Shown: positions 54,866 to 64,000 of the stretch, one piece after another
Layout of the letters: every line of letters begins with the position of its first letter
Position numbering within the stretch: the first letter of the stretch is position 1
Assembly (NCBI GenBank): GCA_016712415.1
Contig: JADJRC010000050.1
Coordinates: forward strand, 301,923-365,922
Reading direction: 5' to 3'
Length of the DNA: 64,000 nucleotides
Origin: Lewinellaceae bacterium
Lineage (GTDB): Bacteria > Bacteroidota > Bacteroidia > Chitinophagales > Saprospiraceae
Translations under genes and position numbers: made by a program
The notes under the pieces: model-generated
The model's input: the letters and a program-made list of their open reading frames with translations, nothing else
Told to the model about the DNA's origin: nothing
The model's database searches: none

Positions 54866-55300
54866 TCAGTTTTGTTGCTCATCTTTCAAAATTATCCCCA
54901 TTGCAACGGCAAAAACGAGGTTTTTAACAATATACTGCCCAATGATGGTAAACCCGTAGGGCGCATGGGTAAACGACAGTTCAGGAAAAAACAAGAGCGG
55001 CGTAAAGGTGAAGATGATGTGGACGATAGCCGCCTTAACGGCAAAGTGGACAAAAAAACCGCCCAGGAGCATCACTCCGACCGCAACCTCCCAGACGGCC
55101 AGCAGGATGATGCTGACGTTGTCCGGAATAAGGCCGAAGGTCAGGATATGGATGGTGTCCCTGGCCAGCACTTCGGCAGGACTCAGTCCGGAAAAGAATT
55201 TGAGAGCGCCAAACCAGAGGTACACTATACCTATGGTCCATTTCAGGAGATTCGTGGTATTGGCGTAAAAGTAGCGGGTGAAAGCAGAGGCTGCTGCCAT
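54866..55300 (-). CDS. DoxX-like membrane protein, 144 aa
   Basis: Four membrane helices with the DoxX/DUF417-type opening: LLKWTIGIVYLWFGALKFFSGLSPAEVLARDTIH, then NVSIILLAVWEVAVGVMLLGGFF, ending GQYIVKNLVFAVAMGIIL. Such proteins are small integral membrane components tied to thiol or quinone oxidation, though the role is unsettled. It stands alone between two repeat or terminator regions. Confidence 0.88.
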   Translation of the reverse strand: MAAASAFTRYFYANTTNLLKWTIGIVYLWFGALKFFSGLSPAEVLARDTIHILTFGLIPDNVSIILLAVWEVAVGVMLLGGFFVHFAVKAAIVHIIFTFTPLLFFPELSFTHAPYGFTIIGQYIVKNLVFAVAMGIILKDEQQN

Positions 55301-55433
55301 GATACGGGTATTGATTTAGGCGATTTCAAAATGCACTTCGGGAGGGATAGCGGCAAATGTCGCACCAAAGACGGATTGGAAAGATGATATGGATCAGAAT
55401 GAAGATGATCCTTGTCATCCGGATTTTGGCAAT

Positions 55434-55463
55434 AAAAAAACCGGCAGCCTTTCGGCAGCCGGT
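55434..55463 (-). terminator. terminator after the 55.5-kb T9SS gene
   Basis: ACCGGC-t-GCC-GAAA-GGC-t-GCCGGT (one T-T mismatch) on the minus strand at 55440-55463, followed by seven T (55434-55440). It lies 35 bases after the gene's stop. Confidence 0.85.
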
Positions 55464-55498
55464 ACTGAGATACAATCGTCACTCATGGAATGAAAATG

Positions 55499-58468
55499 TT
55501 AGCGGAGTATTATTTTCCCTGTAAACAGGACGCCGTTTTCGCCATTAATTTTGTAGAAATAAACGCCGGCCGGCAGCAAACCCCTCTCAAAAAGATACCG
55601 GGTTCCGGTAAATTTTTCCAGGTGAACCAGGTTGCCCAAACTGCCGGTCAGTTCAAACGAAGCATTCCGCATCGGTACCGGAAATTCAAAAGTAACCGTC
55701 CCTCTTGCAGGATTGGGATAAGCGTTAAGCCTCATTCCATTGTTGTACATATCGTCGGTTTTTACCAGGATAAATTGATCGCCGATCGTATGGAAGGTCG
55801 TATTGGTCATTACGGGATCGTTGAAATCGAAGAATATCGCCGCACGGTTTTCAATTATGCTGCCGTCCGGATTGTCTGTTTTTTGTGCTACCCGGTATTT
55901 GACGAAGCCGTGAGATGCTGCTTCGTTGATATTACTGTCTGGCAACAGGATGTTGTCGAACTGAAACCGCAATACATTCCCGTTGAGTACCGCAAAATCG
56001 TAATGGTGGCTTGATGCTCCGGGCTGCACGGAAGAGGCATCCACGTAAGCGGATAACGAATCAAGTATTACAACGGTGAATGCAGTATCGGTTCCTGAAT
56101 TCTGAAAGCGGATCAGGTATTCCAGGTCGGTATTGGCCTCGACCAGATGCTCCGTGCCGTAGCCTTTGGGAAAGGCCTGCTTGTCGTTCGGATCAAAGGA
56201 CCCGATGTTCTCCTGGCAGTCGACCGATTCGAAAGGGTTCGAGGTGTTCAATGAAAAGACGTTTACCAATCCCGGGTTGTTTAAGCCGCCGCAACCTTCC
56301 ACCACTGCCGCTTCGAGACCGCCCCACGGATGATTCGGCACTTCAGGTGTTGCCAAGCGCCAGGTCGCGCCATTTGCAGGAGTAACATACATCTGGCTCT
56401 GCCCGCTGTTGAGCTGGAACGGGGCTGTCATGTACATGACCACGTCTTCCACGACGACAAAATCCTGCACTTGCGGCATATCGCTTACACCCACATTGGC
56501 CAGCGTAAACCGCACACTGTCGCCGTCGCAAAATCCGGACACTTCTATGTCTGCCCCCGACCAGCCCAGGGGCGTCGGGCAGAGTGTGTCGGGATATATA
56601 TGCGCCGTTGAGCAATGGGTGTACCCAAGTTGGGCTGCACACGACAAATTGGTGATGATCAAAAAAGAGGTACAGGCGCCGGGGCTCAGGTCGCCGGTAG
56701 CAAAGGAATAAGTATTGTTGCCCATCGGTGTCGCAGGGATGTCGCTGTACTGGAAGTCCAGGTACGGATCGAGCGCAACTTCAACGTGGGTATTTTCAAC
56801 AACTTCGGTTCCCAGGTTACAGGCGTTTACGTAGTAAGTGTTATTGAAACAACGCCTCAGAAATGGCGTGGACAAATCTACTGCCAGCTGCGGACAGTCG
56901 GATTCCAGTTGTGCCGGGATATCCTGTAAAGAGGCCTGCCCACTTGTCAACGGTACTGTAAATACGGAAGGGCATCCCTGTCCGAAGTTAAACGAAACAG
57001 CCAGCGTTACTTCCGCAAGGGTGTCGGCAACCGGCAACAGAAGCGTGTATTCGCCATTAGCATTGGTGAATCCCTCCACCTTCTCATTGCTGACCAAGCC
57101 GGTAGCCTTGACTTTCCAGTTGGACAACAACGGTTCGCCGGCGTTGAAGGAACAATCTGCAAGCGTATCCAGGAATACTTTACCCTTCAGAATAGCCTGC
57201 ATCGGATCGGAAATCCTTATGATCTGGATGTAACTATACCCATTGGCATTGGGGTCGTAGAATGTCGAAAAATCTGTATTGACCGTATCCAGCGGTGTAA
57301 TTTTCGATATGGTCGGATTCCAGGGCGCGGGCGTACCTGCGCCCGATACTGTCGGGCCGGACAGGTTGCCGTGATTGTCCCAGTCGGGAAACGGATCAGG
57401 GTTGGGTACCATGACCACGGGTTGACCTGGAACATAGGAGCACCCGTTGAGTATCGTCCAGACACGCTCTATCCTGACATCAGCGTCCGGGTCGCCGGTG
57501 AGTATCACATCCTGGTAATTGATCTGCAACAATTCACAATCTTCACCGAAAAAAACGGGCGAACCGTAATTATTCCCGTTCGGCGAAGCGAGGATCAAAT
57601 CGTTTGGAAACCGGATGAAGTAATCCTGTTCGTAGTTTACAATGATCCGGTGGGTACACTGGGCTGAGTTCCCTGTGCAATCGACCGCCTGATAAGTCCT
57701 TACAATGGTTCCTCTGTTGCAGACGGTATCGAACAAATCGTAGTTTAGCGTCTTCAGCACGGTATCCATGCACGCATTGTCCAGCGCCGTTGCATCGCCA
57801 TAGGCCAGGAGGCTCGGGTCGAAGTTTTCGCAGGCTACCGTCACATTGTCGGGACAAAGCACAACCGGTTTGATCTTGTCCTGCACGACGACATTGATCG
57901 TACATTCGTTGTAAATGGGTATGCCTCCATTCATCATGATATTTCCTGCGGCATCCGTTTGATAGACGCGCAGTATCACGTCCTGTGTCGTGCCGACTTC
58001 ACAGGCGTAGAACTTGATGGAGTCGGATTCCTGTGTAGCGCGTTCAAACTCGTTCGGTGTGTCTGCCGACAAATCGCCGCAGGGCGCCGTACCGTTCACG
58101 GCGTTCAGGGCATTGATGCAGGCAGAATAGGGCATCGATCGGCGAGCAGCAAGACGAATGTTGTTGCAGGCGTCAAAGGAGCCTTCATCCAGCATTGTTG
58201 CCTGCACCCAGGAGATACCCGCTCCCGGCGAAGGCGAAGGGACGCCGTTCGGGCCCGCCGGTCCGAAGCGGTCGTTGGTGTTGTCGAATAAAATGTTTAC
58301 AAACGCCTGAGAGACGCAAATCGCAACGGGCGGGACGGTGTCGTTGCTGCACTGTCCATATAAAAATGTGTGTGCGAAAAACAGGATCGCCCCCAATGCG
58401 AAGCGGATGCAAAACTTTGCAGGCAGGAAAGTAAAAAATGTGGATGTCATAGGATTTGAATTTGACAT
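55499..58468 (-). CDS. T9SS type-A sorted secreted protein with DUF7619 domain, 989 aa
   Basis: Signal-like region about residues 20-38 (FALGAILFFAHTFLYGQ). Next come repeated beta-domains with HYR-like pieces (CSNDTVPPVAICVSQAF, IKPVVLCPDNVTVACENFDPS), then the DUF7619 domain SFDPNDKQAFPKGYG, LEYLIRFQNSGTDTAFTVVILDSLS and NRAAIFFDFNDPVMTN. The end, NAYPNPARGTVTFEF ... LPAGVYFYKINGENGVLFTGKIILR, is a Por secretion C-terminal sorting domain (type A). It should be exported to the cell surface or medium. Start at 58450 (MTSTFF) is an alternative. Intact, unlike the two cargo genes at 37-42 kb. Confidence 0.92.
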   Translation of the reverse strand: MSNSNPMTSTFFTFLPAKFCIRFALGAILFFAHTFLYGQCSNDTVPPVAICVSQAFVNILFDNTNDRFGPAGPNGVPSPSPGAGISWVQATMLDEGSFDACNNIRLAARRSMPYSACINALNAVNGTAPCGDLSADTPNEFERATQESDSIKFYACEVGTTQDVILRVYQTDAAGNIMMNGGIPIYNECTINVVVQDKIKPVVLCPDNVTVACENFDPSLLAYGDATALDNACMDTVLKTLNYDLFDTVCNRGTIVRTYQAVDCTGNSAQCTHRIIVNYEQDYFIRFPNDLILASPNGNNYGSPVFFGEDCELLQINYQDVILTGDPDADVRIERVWTILNGCSYVPGQPVVMVPNPDPFPDWDNHGNLSGPTVSGAGTPAPWNPTISKITPLDTVNTDFSTFYDPNANGYSYIQIIRISDPMQAILKGKVFLDTLADCSFNAGEPLLSNWKVKATGLVSNEKVEGFTNANGEYTLLLPVADTLAEVTLAVSFNFGQGCPSVFTVPLTSGQASLQDIPAQLESDCPQLAVDLSTPFLRRCFNNTYYVNACNLGTEVVENTHVEVALDPYLDFQYSDIPATPMGNNTYSFATGDLSPGACTSFLIITNLSCAAQLGYTHCSTAHIYPDTLCPTPLGWSGADIEVSGFCDGDSVRFTLANVGVSDMPQVQDFVVVEDVVMYMTAPFQLNSGQSQMYVTPANGATWRLATPEVPNHPWGGLEAAVVEGCGGLNNPGLVNVFSLNTSNPFESVDCQENIGSFDPNDKQAFPKGYGTEHLVEANTDLEYLIRFQNSGTDTAFTVVILDSLSAYVDASSVQPGASSHHYDFAVLNGNVLRFQFDNILLPDSNINEAASHGFVKYRVAQKTDNPDGSIIENRAAIFFDFNDPVMTNTTFHTIGDQFILVKTDDMYNNGMRLNAYPNPARGTVTFEFPVPMRNASFELTGSLGNLVHLEKFTGTRYLFERGLLPAGVYFYKINGENGVLFTGKIILR

Positions 58469-58500
58469 TAATGGAAAAATTAAGCCCGCTGCCGGGAAGA

Positions 58501-60336
58501 TTATTGAGTCAACCGTTTTCGGGAATTTTGTGCGATTTGTTTCAACGCGTCGTGCTTTACCATGTATTTCGCGGCCATAGACGGATTTCCGGAGTCTGCG
58601 TACAGGTAACTTTGCATTTTATAGTGCTCGGCAAAAAAATCAAGGACGTTTATCTGCTGTGCATCCCTGAGCATTTGCCCGGCTTTCGCGTTTTTGACGA
58701 ATTCCGGTTGCGTATCCAGAAATGCTTCATGGCATGCAATCGCCTCCCGCCAATGCCCCGCATCCGCATTATTTTTTATCCGGTCGTAATAGGCCAGTTC
58801 ATACATCACATTAAAATCGGTCGGATCCAGCATGCTTACGGCATGTTGCCTGTAACTGTACGATAAAAAGTAAAAGCACAACGCAGCAGTTGCCCATTTC
58901 CCAACGGCTTCCATTCGTCCGGTGCGCGACCATCGCGTGCATTCCACCAGCGCACAGGCCGCAAACGGGATCATCAGTGCAACGAGCGGGGTGCGGAAGC
59001 GCCCCAACACATAAAAGCCGAGCATGATGGCCACCTGGATCAACATTGCAAGGTAGATTGCCTGTGTTTTCCTTCTATAGTACAGGGAAAATATAATGCC
59101 CGCCACTCCGGCCCAGCCAATCCAGTAAAAGTCGAGAAAAGTCCATCGAAGTGCCGGCGCCAGTTGCCGGTAGAAATAATAGTTTTCATTGTTCGGCCAT
59201 TCGAGGCCATCAAGCACGCGCTGGAGTTTTGACCACAATAATTTGCCGTAAGATGCCGCCGAAGGATGTGTGCCCACGGTTTCCACAATAACAGCACCGA
59301 AGTTGCCTTCCGTTTTCCCCATGATTTCTGCACATTTTCCGGCGTCCGGCGCCCAGTTGGAAATGGTTTTCGTGCCATATACGTTACCGGACACAAAGGT
59401 GACGGCGCCTACACTGGAAATACTGAGCAAGGGTGCGCCGACCACTGCATTTCGCATTATGACAGGCACATTTACCGCAACAAAACCCAATAGCAGCAGG
59501 GCGGCGTGTCGGGCAAATAATCCCGGATGCGTGCGTTCCCGTATAAAACCGAGGCATAGCGCCCCCAGCATGTAAATCGAAAAAACCGCCTGTAACAGGT
59601 ATGCCAGGCCCAGGCACATACCGCATACCAGGTATGCCGGGCCCTTCCGGCTTTCGAGGGCCTTTTCGAGTGTCCATACCGTCAGCAGGGCGAAAAAAAC
59701 ACTCCATGCCGTGCGCAGGATGAGTGCTTCCTGAAAAAGAATGATCCCGCAAAACAGGTACAGCAGGCCCGCAACCAGCGCCGTCAGGTCGCCGAAGTAC
59801 TTCCGCGTCAATACCCATATCAATACGCCACTCAATACGCCAAGCAGCCCCTGGGCCAACATCATGGGAAACACGCCATTGCCTGTCAGGGCATAAAACA
59901 GGGCCAGGATGTAGGCATACAATGGCTCCTGGTGGTAAATATTTCCACCATACCATTCCTTCCACAACACCTCGCCCGGCGCAATGGCCTGGTTCGCCGT
60001 TCCAAATTCAATCGAAGCCTTCTTTTCCGGGTGCCTGTTCAGGTAATAGGTGGCAAATTCATCGTGCCACCGGTGATATGGATGCAGGGGTTGCCGGTTC
60101 AGCCAGTCGCCAGCGGCCAGCGTGCGCGCCCATTCGTCAAAGAAGTGATTGTCGGACGCCGGCCATTTGTACATGTGATATAAGGGACCGCTGGAAACCG
60201 TCTGCAACATCAGGACCCGTATGGCAAGCCACAACAGCACCAGAACCGCAATGACCTGCCTCCGATGTTCGGCAAGCCATACTTCCACACTCGGTGAAGG
60301 CGCCTTTCCCGGTCGGTCCGGCACAGACACGGTCAA
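58501..60336 (-). CDS. GT39-like membrane glycosyltransferase, 611 aa
   Basis: About 11 to 12 membrane helices. The first loop carries the acidic motif DNHFFDEWARTLAAGDWL of PMT/ArnT-type enzymes, with HQEPLYAYILALFYALTGNGVFPMMLAQ in the next loop, a P-L-Y-x-Y-x-x-L-x-Y signature. They transfer a sugar from a lipid carrier outside the inner membrane. The C-terminal 80 residues are soluble helical (REAIACHEAFLDTQPEFVKNAKAGQMLRDAQQ), perhaps a helical repeat. It is divergent from the 60.6-kb gene. The substrate is unknown. Confidence 0.85.
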   Translation of the reverse strand: MTVSVPDRPGKAPSPSVEVWLAEHRRQVIAVLVLLWLAIRVLMLQTVSSGPLYHMYKWPASDNHFFDEWARTLAAGDWLNRQPLHPYHRWHDEFATYYLNRHPEKKASIEFGTANQAIAPGEVLWKEWYGGNIYHQEPLYAYILALFYALTGNGVFPMMLAQGLLGVLSGVLIWVLTRKYFGDLTALVAGLLYLFCGIILFQEALILRTAWSVFFALLTVWTLEKALESRKGPAYLVCGMCLGLAYLLQAVFSIYMLGALCLGFIRERTHPGLFARHAALLLLGFVAVNVPVIMRNAVVGAPLLSISSVGAVTFVSGNVYGTKTISNWAPDAGKCAEIMGKTEGNFGAVIVETVGTHPSAASYGKLLWSKLQRVLDGLEWPNNENYYFYRQLAPALRWTFLDFYWIGWAGVAGIIFSLYYRRKTQAIYLAMLIQVAIMLGFYVLGRFRTPLVALMIPFAACALVECTRWSRTGRMEAVGKWATAALCFYFLSYSYRQHAVSMLDPTDFNVMYELAYYDRIKNNADAGHWREAIACHEAFLDTQPEFVKNAKAGQMLRDAQQINVLDFFAEHYKMQSYLYADSGNPSMAAKYMVKHDALKQIAQNSRKRLTQ

Positions 60337-60609
60337 GCCCGTTCCGGACCTGTTTGCCTTGCGTTTCGAGAAAGAAGCGGGTCTGTTTTTTCATATCTGA
60401 AGTCGGCCGGTCTGTTGATCTGGTTTATCGACGGTACAAAAGACCGCCTTCTGCCGCGGTACGCCAAAATCAAAAAACATGGGTTGTAGAGTAGTTTTTT
60501 AACTTTTTTTATAATTTATATCTGTTTATCAATATTTTATGATTCGTATATTCGGGTGGGTATAAGAAAAATGGCATATTTGCCGACTATTGGTTAACAA
60601 TCGCCAACT

Positions 60610-62017
60610 ATGGATAAAAGTGTTCTGCTTCATCTCATCCGCTCTTTTGCGCCGGTGGAATTGCGCGAAGCGAAGAAATTCCTGCTCTCGCCATTTTTCA
60701 ACCAGCGAAACGACCTGACGACGATGTTTGAGTACCTGGCCGGCAATGGAGACCCGGAAAAAAAGTCCGTGTGGAAGCACCTCTTTGGCAGCGCAGCTTA
60801 CAGTGACCAGAAGATGCGACTGCTGATGAGTTACTTGCACAACCTGCTCGAACGCTACATAGAAATAAAGGAACTGACGGCCGACCCGCTCAATGCACGG
60901 TTGCACTGGCCAAGGGATACCGCAAACGGCGGATGAACGAATCTTTCGAACGCGTAAAGAGCAGCCTGGAAAAATCCCTGGCCAGGCAGCCGCTTCGAAC
61001 ATGTATTTCTTCGACATGCAATACAAACTGGAATGGGAGGCGCACCAGTTGGTACATACTCAAAACCCTACGGACGTATCGCGTTTAAGCAACTTGTCCG
61101 AAACTGCCGAAGTGATCTACCTGTCGCAAAGTTGCGGCTGATCTGCCTGTTGACGGCGCACCACTCGATTTACCATTCCAGCGCCGGTGACAGTCGGGAG
61201 GAAGAACTCATCGAACGGGTGGAACGAAGCGACCTGAACGCATTGCCCGCCGTTGCAGCCTACCTGCATTGCTACCGCATGCTGAAATTTTCAGAAGAAG
61301 AGGTTCATTTTCAAAAATTCAAGGCATTGCTGCTCGAACATGCCGGAAAATTTTCGAACGAAGAGATGCACGGCCTGTTCATCCTGGCCATCAATTACTG
61401 CGTCCGCCGGCTCAACTCGGGCGGAGACAGGTATTTCAGGGAGGCATTTGATCTCTACCGGGAAGGACTGGAAAAGGGATTCCTGTACGAGGAAGGGATG
61501 TTGTCGCGATTCACCTATCACAATATTGTGGCCATCGGCCTGCGCCTTGACGAGCTGGACTGGGTACGGTCTTTTATTTATGACAACAAGAATCGTCTTG
61601 AAAAACGCTACCGTGAAAGCGCCTTCAGTTACAACCTCGCCCGGCTGGAATACAAAAGCGGCAACAGCGGCTCTGTATTGGAGTTGCTCCAAAAAGCCAA
61701 CTACCGCGACCCGCTGCTTAACCTGGCGGCCAAAACGCTGTTGCTCAAAACCTATTACAATCTTAATGAGTACGATCTGCTGCAGTCGCACCTGGACGCC
61801 ATGCGCAACTACATCCACCGCAAACGCGTCATCGGTTACCACCGCAACAATTACCTGAATATCGTCCGTTATGGTGAAAAACTGATGCGCCTCAATATGC
61901 GACAGGGCTGCTATAAAGGCATTTGCAGACGAGATTGAGCGGGAAGATGTATTGACGGAAAAGGAATATTTCCAGCAGGTGCTCTTCGGTTTACTTCCCG
62001 GAACAAAAGACGGGTAA
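60610..62017 (+). CDS. unknown helical protein, at least four frame breaks
   Basis: The chain begins MDKSVLLHLIRSFAPVELREAKKFLLSPFFNQRNDLTTMFEYL and proceeds in changing frames: KGYRKRRMNESFERVKSSLEKSL (break near 60910), NMYFFDMQYKLEWEAHQLVHTQNP (near 60980), LRLICLLTAHHSIYHSS (near 61130), then a long intact run to LMRLNM, and after 61905 AAIKAFADEIEREDVLTEKEYFQQVLFGLLPG to the TAA at 62015. All helical, TPR-like. Joined length about 469. I recognise it only as a Bacteroidota protein of unknown function. Breaks look like sequencing errors, but decay is not excluded. Confidence 0.7.
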
Positions 62018-62115
62018 GTCAGGACGAAGGAAGTTTCCCGCTATTTTTTAATACCGCCACCGACAACCAAAGGCCGGCGCTACTTATACTTGTCCGGACA
62101 AATTCCTGACATCCT

Positions 62116-63718
62116 ATGCACACCACCGGTCTCCACCTGTTAGACTACCTCGTATTCGCCCTCTATTTTATTGCCGTTTCGGCATACGGCTTCTGGATAT
62201 ACCGCCGCAAGCAGACGGGCAACAACACCGCAGGGGATTATTTTCTGGCGGAAGGCTCCCTCACCTGGTGGGCCATCGGCGCCTCCCTGATCGCTTCCAA
62301 TATCTCTGCCGAGCATTTTATCGGCATGTCGGGCTCCGGTTTTGCCATCGGCCTGGCCATTTCCACCTATGAATGGATGTCGGCGGCTACGCTGCTGGTC
62401 GTGGCCGTAGTTTTTGTTCCGGTGTACCTCAAAAACAGGATATACACGATGCCGCAGTTTTTGCGCAGCCGGTACAGCCCGCTGGTGGCCACGCTGATGG
62501 CCGTGTTCTGGCTGCTGGCCTACGTGTTCGTCAACCTGACGTCCATCCTGTACCTCGGCGCGCTGGCGCTGGAACTGACCACCGGTCTGGATTTCTATGC
62601 GGCTATCCTGGGACTTGCCCTGTTTGCCATTTTTATCACCATCGGCGGCATGCGGGTGATCGGCTATACCGATGTCGTGCAGGTGGCCGTGCTGGTACTG
62701 GGCGGCCTGGCAACGGTGTACCTGGCCCTGAGCATGGTAGCCGAGCATTACGGATCGGAAGGCGTGTTTGCCGGACTGGCATTGATTCGCGAAAAAGCGC
62801 CCTCGCATTTTCACATGATCCTGCCGAAAGGGCACCAGTATTACACAAGGACCTGCCCGGCCTGACCGTGCTGATCGGCGCCATGTGGATCAACAACCTG
62901 AACTACTGGGGTTGCAACCAGTACATCATCCAGCGGGCCCTGGGCGCCGATCTGCCCACTGCGCGCAAGGGCATCCTGTTTGCCGCGTTTCTGAAACTGC
63001 TGATCCCGGTGATCGTCGTGCTGCCGGGCATTTCCGCGTTTGTATTGTATTCGGAGGGCATGTTTCCAGCAGGAAATGCTGGATGCCAACGGCGTGGTAA
63101 AGCCCGATTTTGCCTACCCGACGTTGCTCAACCTGTTGCCGATGGGCATGAAGGGACTGGCCTTTGCTGCGCTGATCGCCGCGGTAGTGGCGTCGCTGGC
63201 GGGCAAGGCCAACAGTGTGGCCACCATTTTCAGCCTCGACATATATAAAAGGTATTTCGACAAGGACGCCTCGGATGCCAAACTCGTGCGCGTCGGCAAA
63301 ATCGCGATCGCCGTTTCGATGCTGATTGCCATCATGGTCGCGCCGCAACTGCGCTCGCTGGAGCAGACCTACCAGTTCATACAGGAATACATGAGTTTTA
63401 TCACGCCGGGCGCATTCGCCATGTTCCTGTTGGGCATGTTCTGGCGGCGTACGACCTCGGAGCAGCTTGCAGCCAGCATTGCTGACCATACCGCTGTCGG
63501 CTGCGTTCAAATTGCCCCGGAAATCCCGTTCCTCGACAGACTTGGGTGGAGTATTTGTCCTGATCGTCGCGCTGATGATCGTCATGTCGCTGTCGCGCAA
63601 CAAAGAGGACACCTCCATTGAGATAGACGTCAAACTGTTTCGGGGTAGAGCCGTCCTTATTGTCGGCGGCGTGATTATTTGCGGGATATTGACGGCTTTG
63701 TACACCGTTTTTTGGTAA
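62116..63718 (+). CDS. sodium/solute symporter (SLC5/SGLT family), several frame breaks
   Basis: The N-terminus has the SSS family start LVFALYFIAVSAYGFWIYRRKQ, then DYFLAEGSLTWWAIGASLIASNISAEHFIGMSGSG, typical of SGLT-type sugar symporters. The frame changes near 62838 (to KDLPGLTVLIGAMWINNLNYWGCNQYIIQRALGA), near 63065 (an extra C; SEGMF to QQEMLDANGVV), and in 63478-63560 (LTIPLSAAFK, APEIPFLDRLGW, VFVLIVALMIVMSL). The last part, about 534 residues in total, ends at 63716-63718. About 14 helices are expected. A Na+-driven sugar or related solute importer; which one is unknown. Confidence 0.85.
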
Positions 63719-63777
63719 GCCATGTGGGGGATATCCTTAGGGTATTGGTGTACGTATAAGAACGGTCCGGCGATGTA

Positions 63778-63936
63778 TTAGGCCACCGAATCCTGCGCCC
63801 ATATCACGAAAAAGGCCGTGGTAAAAGCAAATGCCCCATCGACGATGTAAAAATGTGGGTATTTTGTTTTTGGGTTGTTGAAAACACCGGTTAACTTTCG
63901 GCACGCTTTATTGAAATCAGATGATAAAACACCCAT
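63778..63936 (-). CDS. possible small membrane-type ORF, 52 aa
   Basis: An ATG at 63936 to a TAA at 63778 gives MGVLSSDFNKACRK, then NNPKTKYPHFYIVDGAFAF and TTAFFVIWAQDSVA, with a hydrophobic stretch near the C-terminus. No family is recognised. It could be the 3' end of a frame-broken gene, since the right end of the window is rich in such breaks, or noise. Confidence 0.3.
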   Translation of the reverse strand: MGVLSSDFNKACRKLTGVFNNPKTKYPHFYIVDGAFAFTTAFFVIWAQDSVA

Positions 63937-63952
63937 ACCCGGATGATTCTCG

Positions 63953-63989
63953 CACCCCTGCTACCGACGATATGTTGGTAGCAGGGGTG
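63953..63989. repeat. 13-bp perfect hairpin at the window end
   Basis: CACCCCTGCTACC (63953-63965) with GGTAGCAGGGGTG (63977-63989), loop of 11. Followed by gtttctg, not a T run. It could be a terminator of a gene beyond the window or a structured leader. Confidence 0.6.
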
Positions 63990-64000
63990 GTTTCTGTATG

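Noticed and set aside
62373..63248. 291-codon plus frame as a separate gene
   Set aside because: Its middle part is the symporter in a shifted frame; its ends are noise.

Overview
This 64 kb window comes from a bacterium of the phylum Bacteroidota, most likely a Saprospiria-type organism. The evidence is a TonB-dependent receptor, secretion substrates with both kinds of type IX (Por) C-terminal sorting domain, many small lipoproteins, atpD-atpC standing apart from other ATP synthase genes, DUF4292/DUF1573/DUF4340/DUF2267 proteins, and repeated matches to the Bacteroidota -7 promoter word TAnnTTTG. The genus cannot be fixed from the sequence alone. The content is mostly chromosomal housekeeping: there is no integrase, transposase, phage module, CRISPR array or rRNA operon.

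Layout. 1-3.3 kb: the end of a TonB-dependent receptor, two lipoproteins and a membrane protein. 3.3-6.2 kb: a three-gene proton-translocating transhydrogenase operon (pntAA-pntAB-pntB), followed by a nested inverted-repeat element and a WbqC-like gene. 7-13 kb: a PhnA-domain protein, a CHAD protein, a Gfo/Idh/MocA oxidoreductase, VF530, a TerB-like protein, glucokinase overlapping a DUF2267 gene, and an atypical pyruvate-kinase-like protein. 13-21 kb: a magnesium P-type ATPase, a TPR protein, a dynamin-like GTPase, and a DprE1-like oxidase overlapping a DUF4340 gene. 21-29 kb: a cytidylate-kinase-like P-loop protein, an HscA-like Hsp70, a DUF1573 lipoprotein, a bifunctional nuclease, the electron-transfer flavoprotein pair, and a TPR-DUF4292-EnvC operon. 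29-36 kb: REP-like hairpins, a DUF4139 protein, a G-rich low-complexity tract, a YCII-like lipoprotein, a DUF72 protein, ppk1, and tRNA-Gly plus tRNA-Leu with terminators. 36-45 kb: a beta-helix T9SS cargo, a type-B T9SS cargo, a DacB-type carboxypeptidase and lipoproteins. 45-52 kb: a propeller histidine kinase with its NarL-type regulator, ftsY, a LytTR regulator and a LysM lytic transglycosylase. 52-55 kb: atpD and atpC with repeats between and after them, and a DoxX protein. 55-64 kb: a large T9SS cargo, a GT39-like membrane glycosyltransferase, an unknown TPR-like protein, a sodium/solute symporter and an unannotated end.

At least eight genes (glk, mgtA, the TPR gene, DUF72, both T9SS cargos at 36.7-42.1 kb, the 60.6 kb gene and the symporter) are split by single-base frame changes, mostly in or beside short homopolymers. 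In each, the conserved protein continues in another frame. That pattern fits consensus errors in a long-read assembly better than gene decay, and it is densest at the right end. These genes are therefore given as single loci with the breaks marked.

No convincing complete new system was found. The best leads are the nested palindromic element at 6184-6398, a GAATGATGAATG repeat family sitting inside two operons (etfB/etfA and atpD/atpC), REP-like hairpins at 29358-29501, a pyruvate-kinase-like protein lacking the usual lysine and C-terminal domain, and the overlapping DUF4340/DprE1-like pair.
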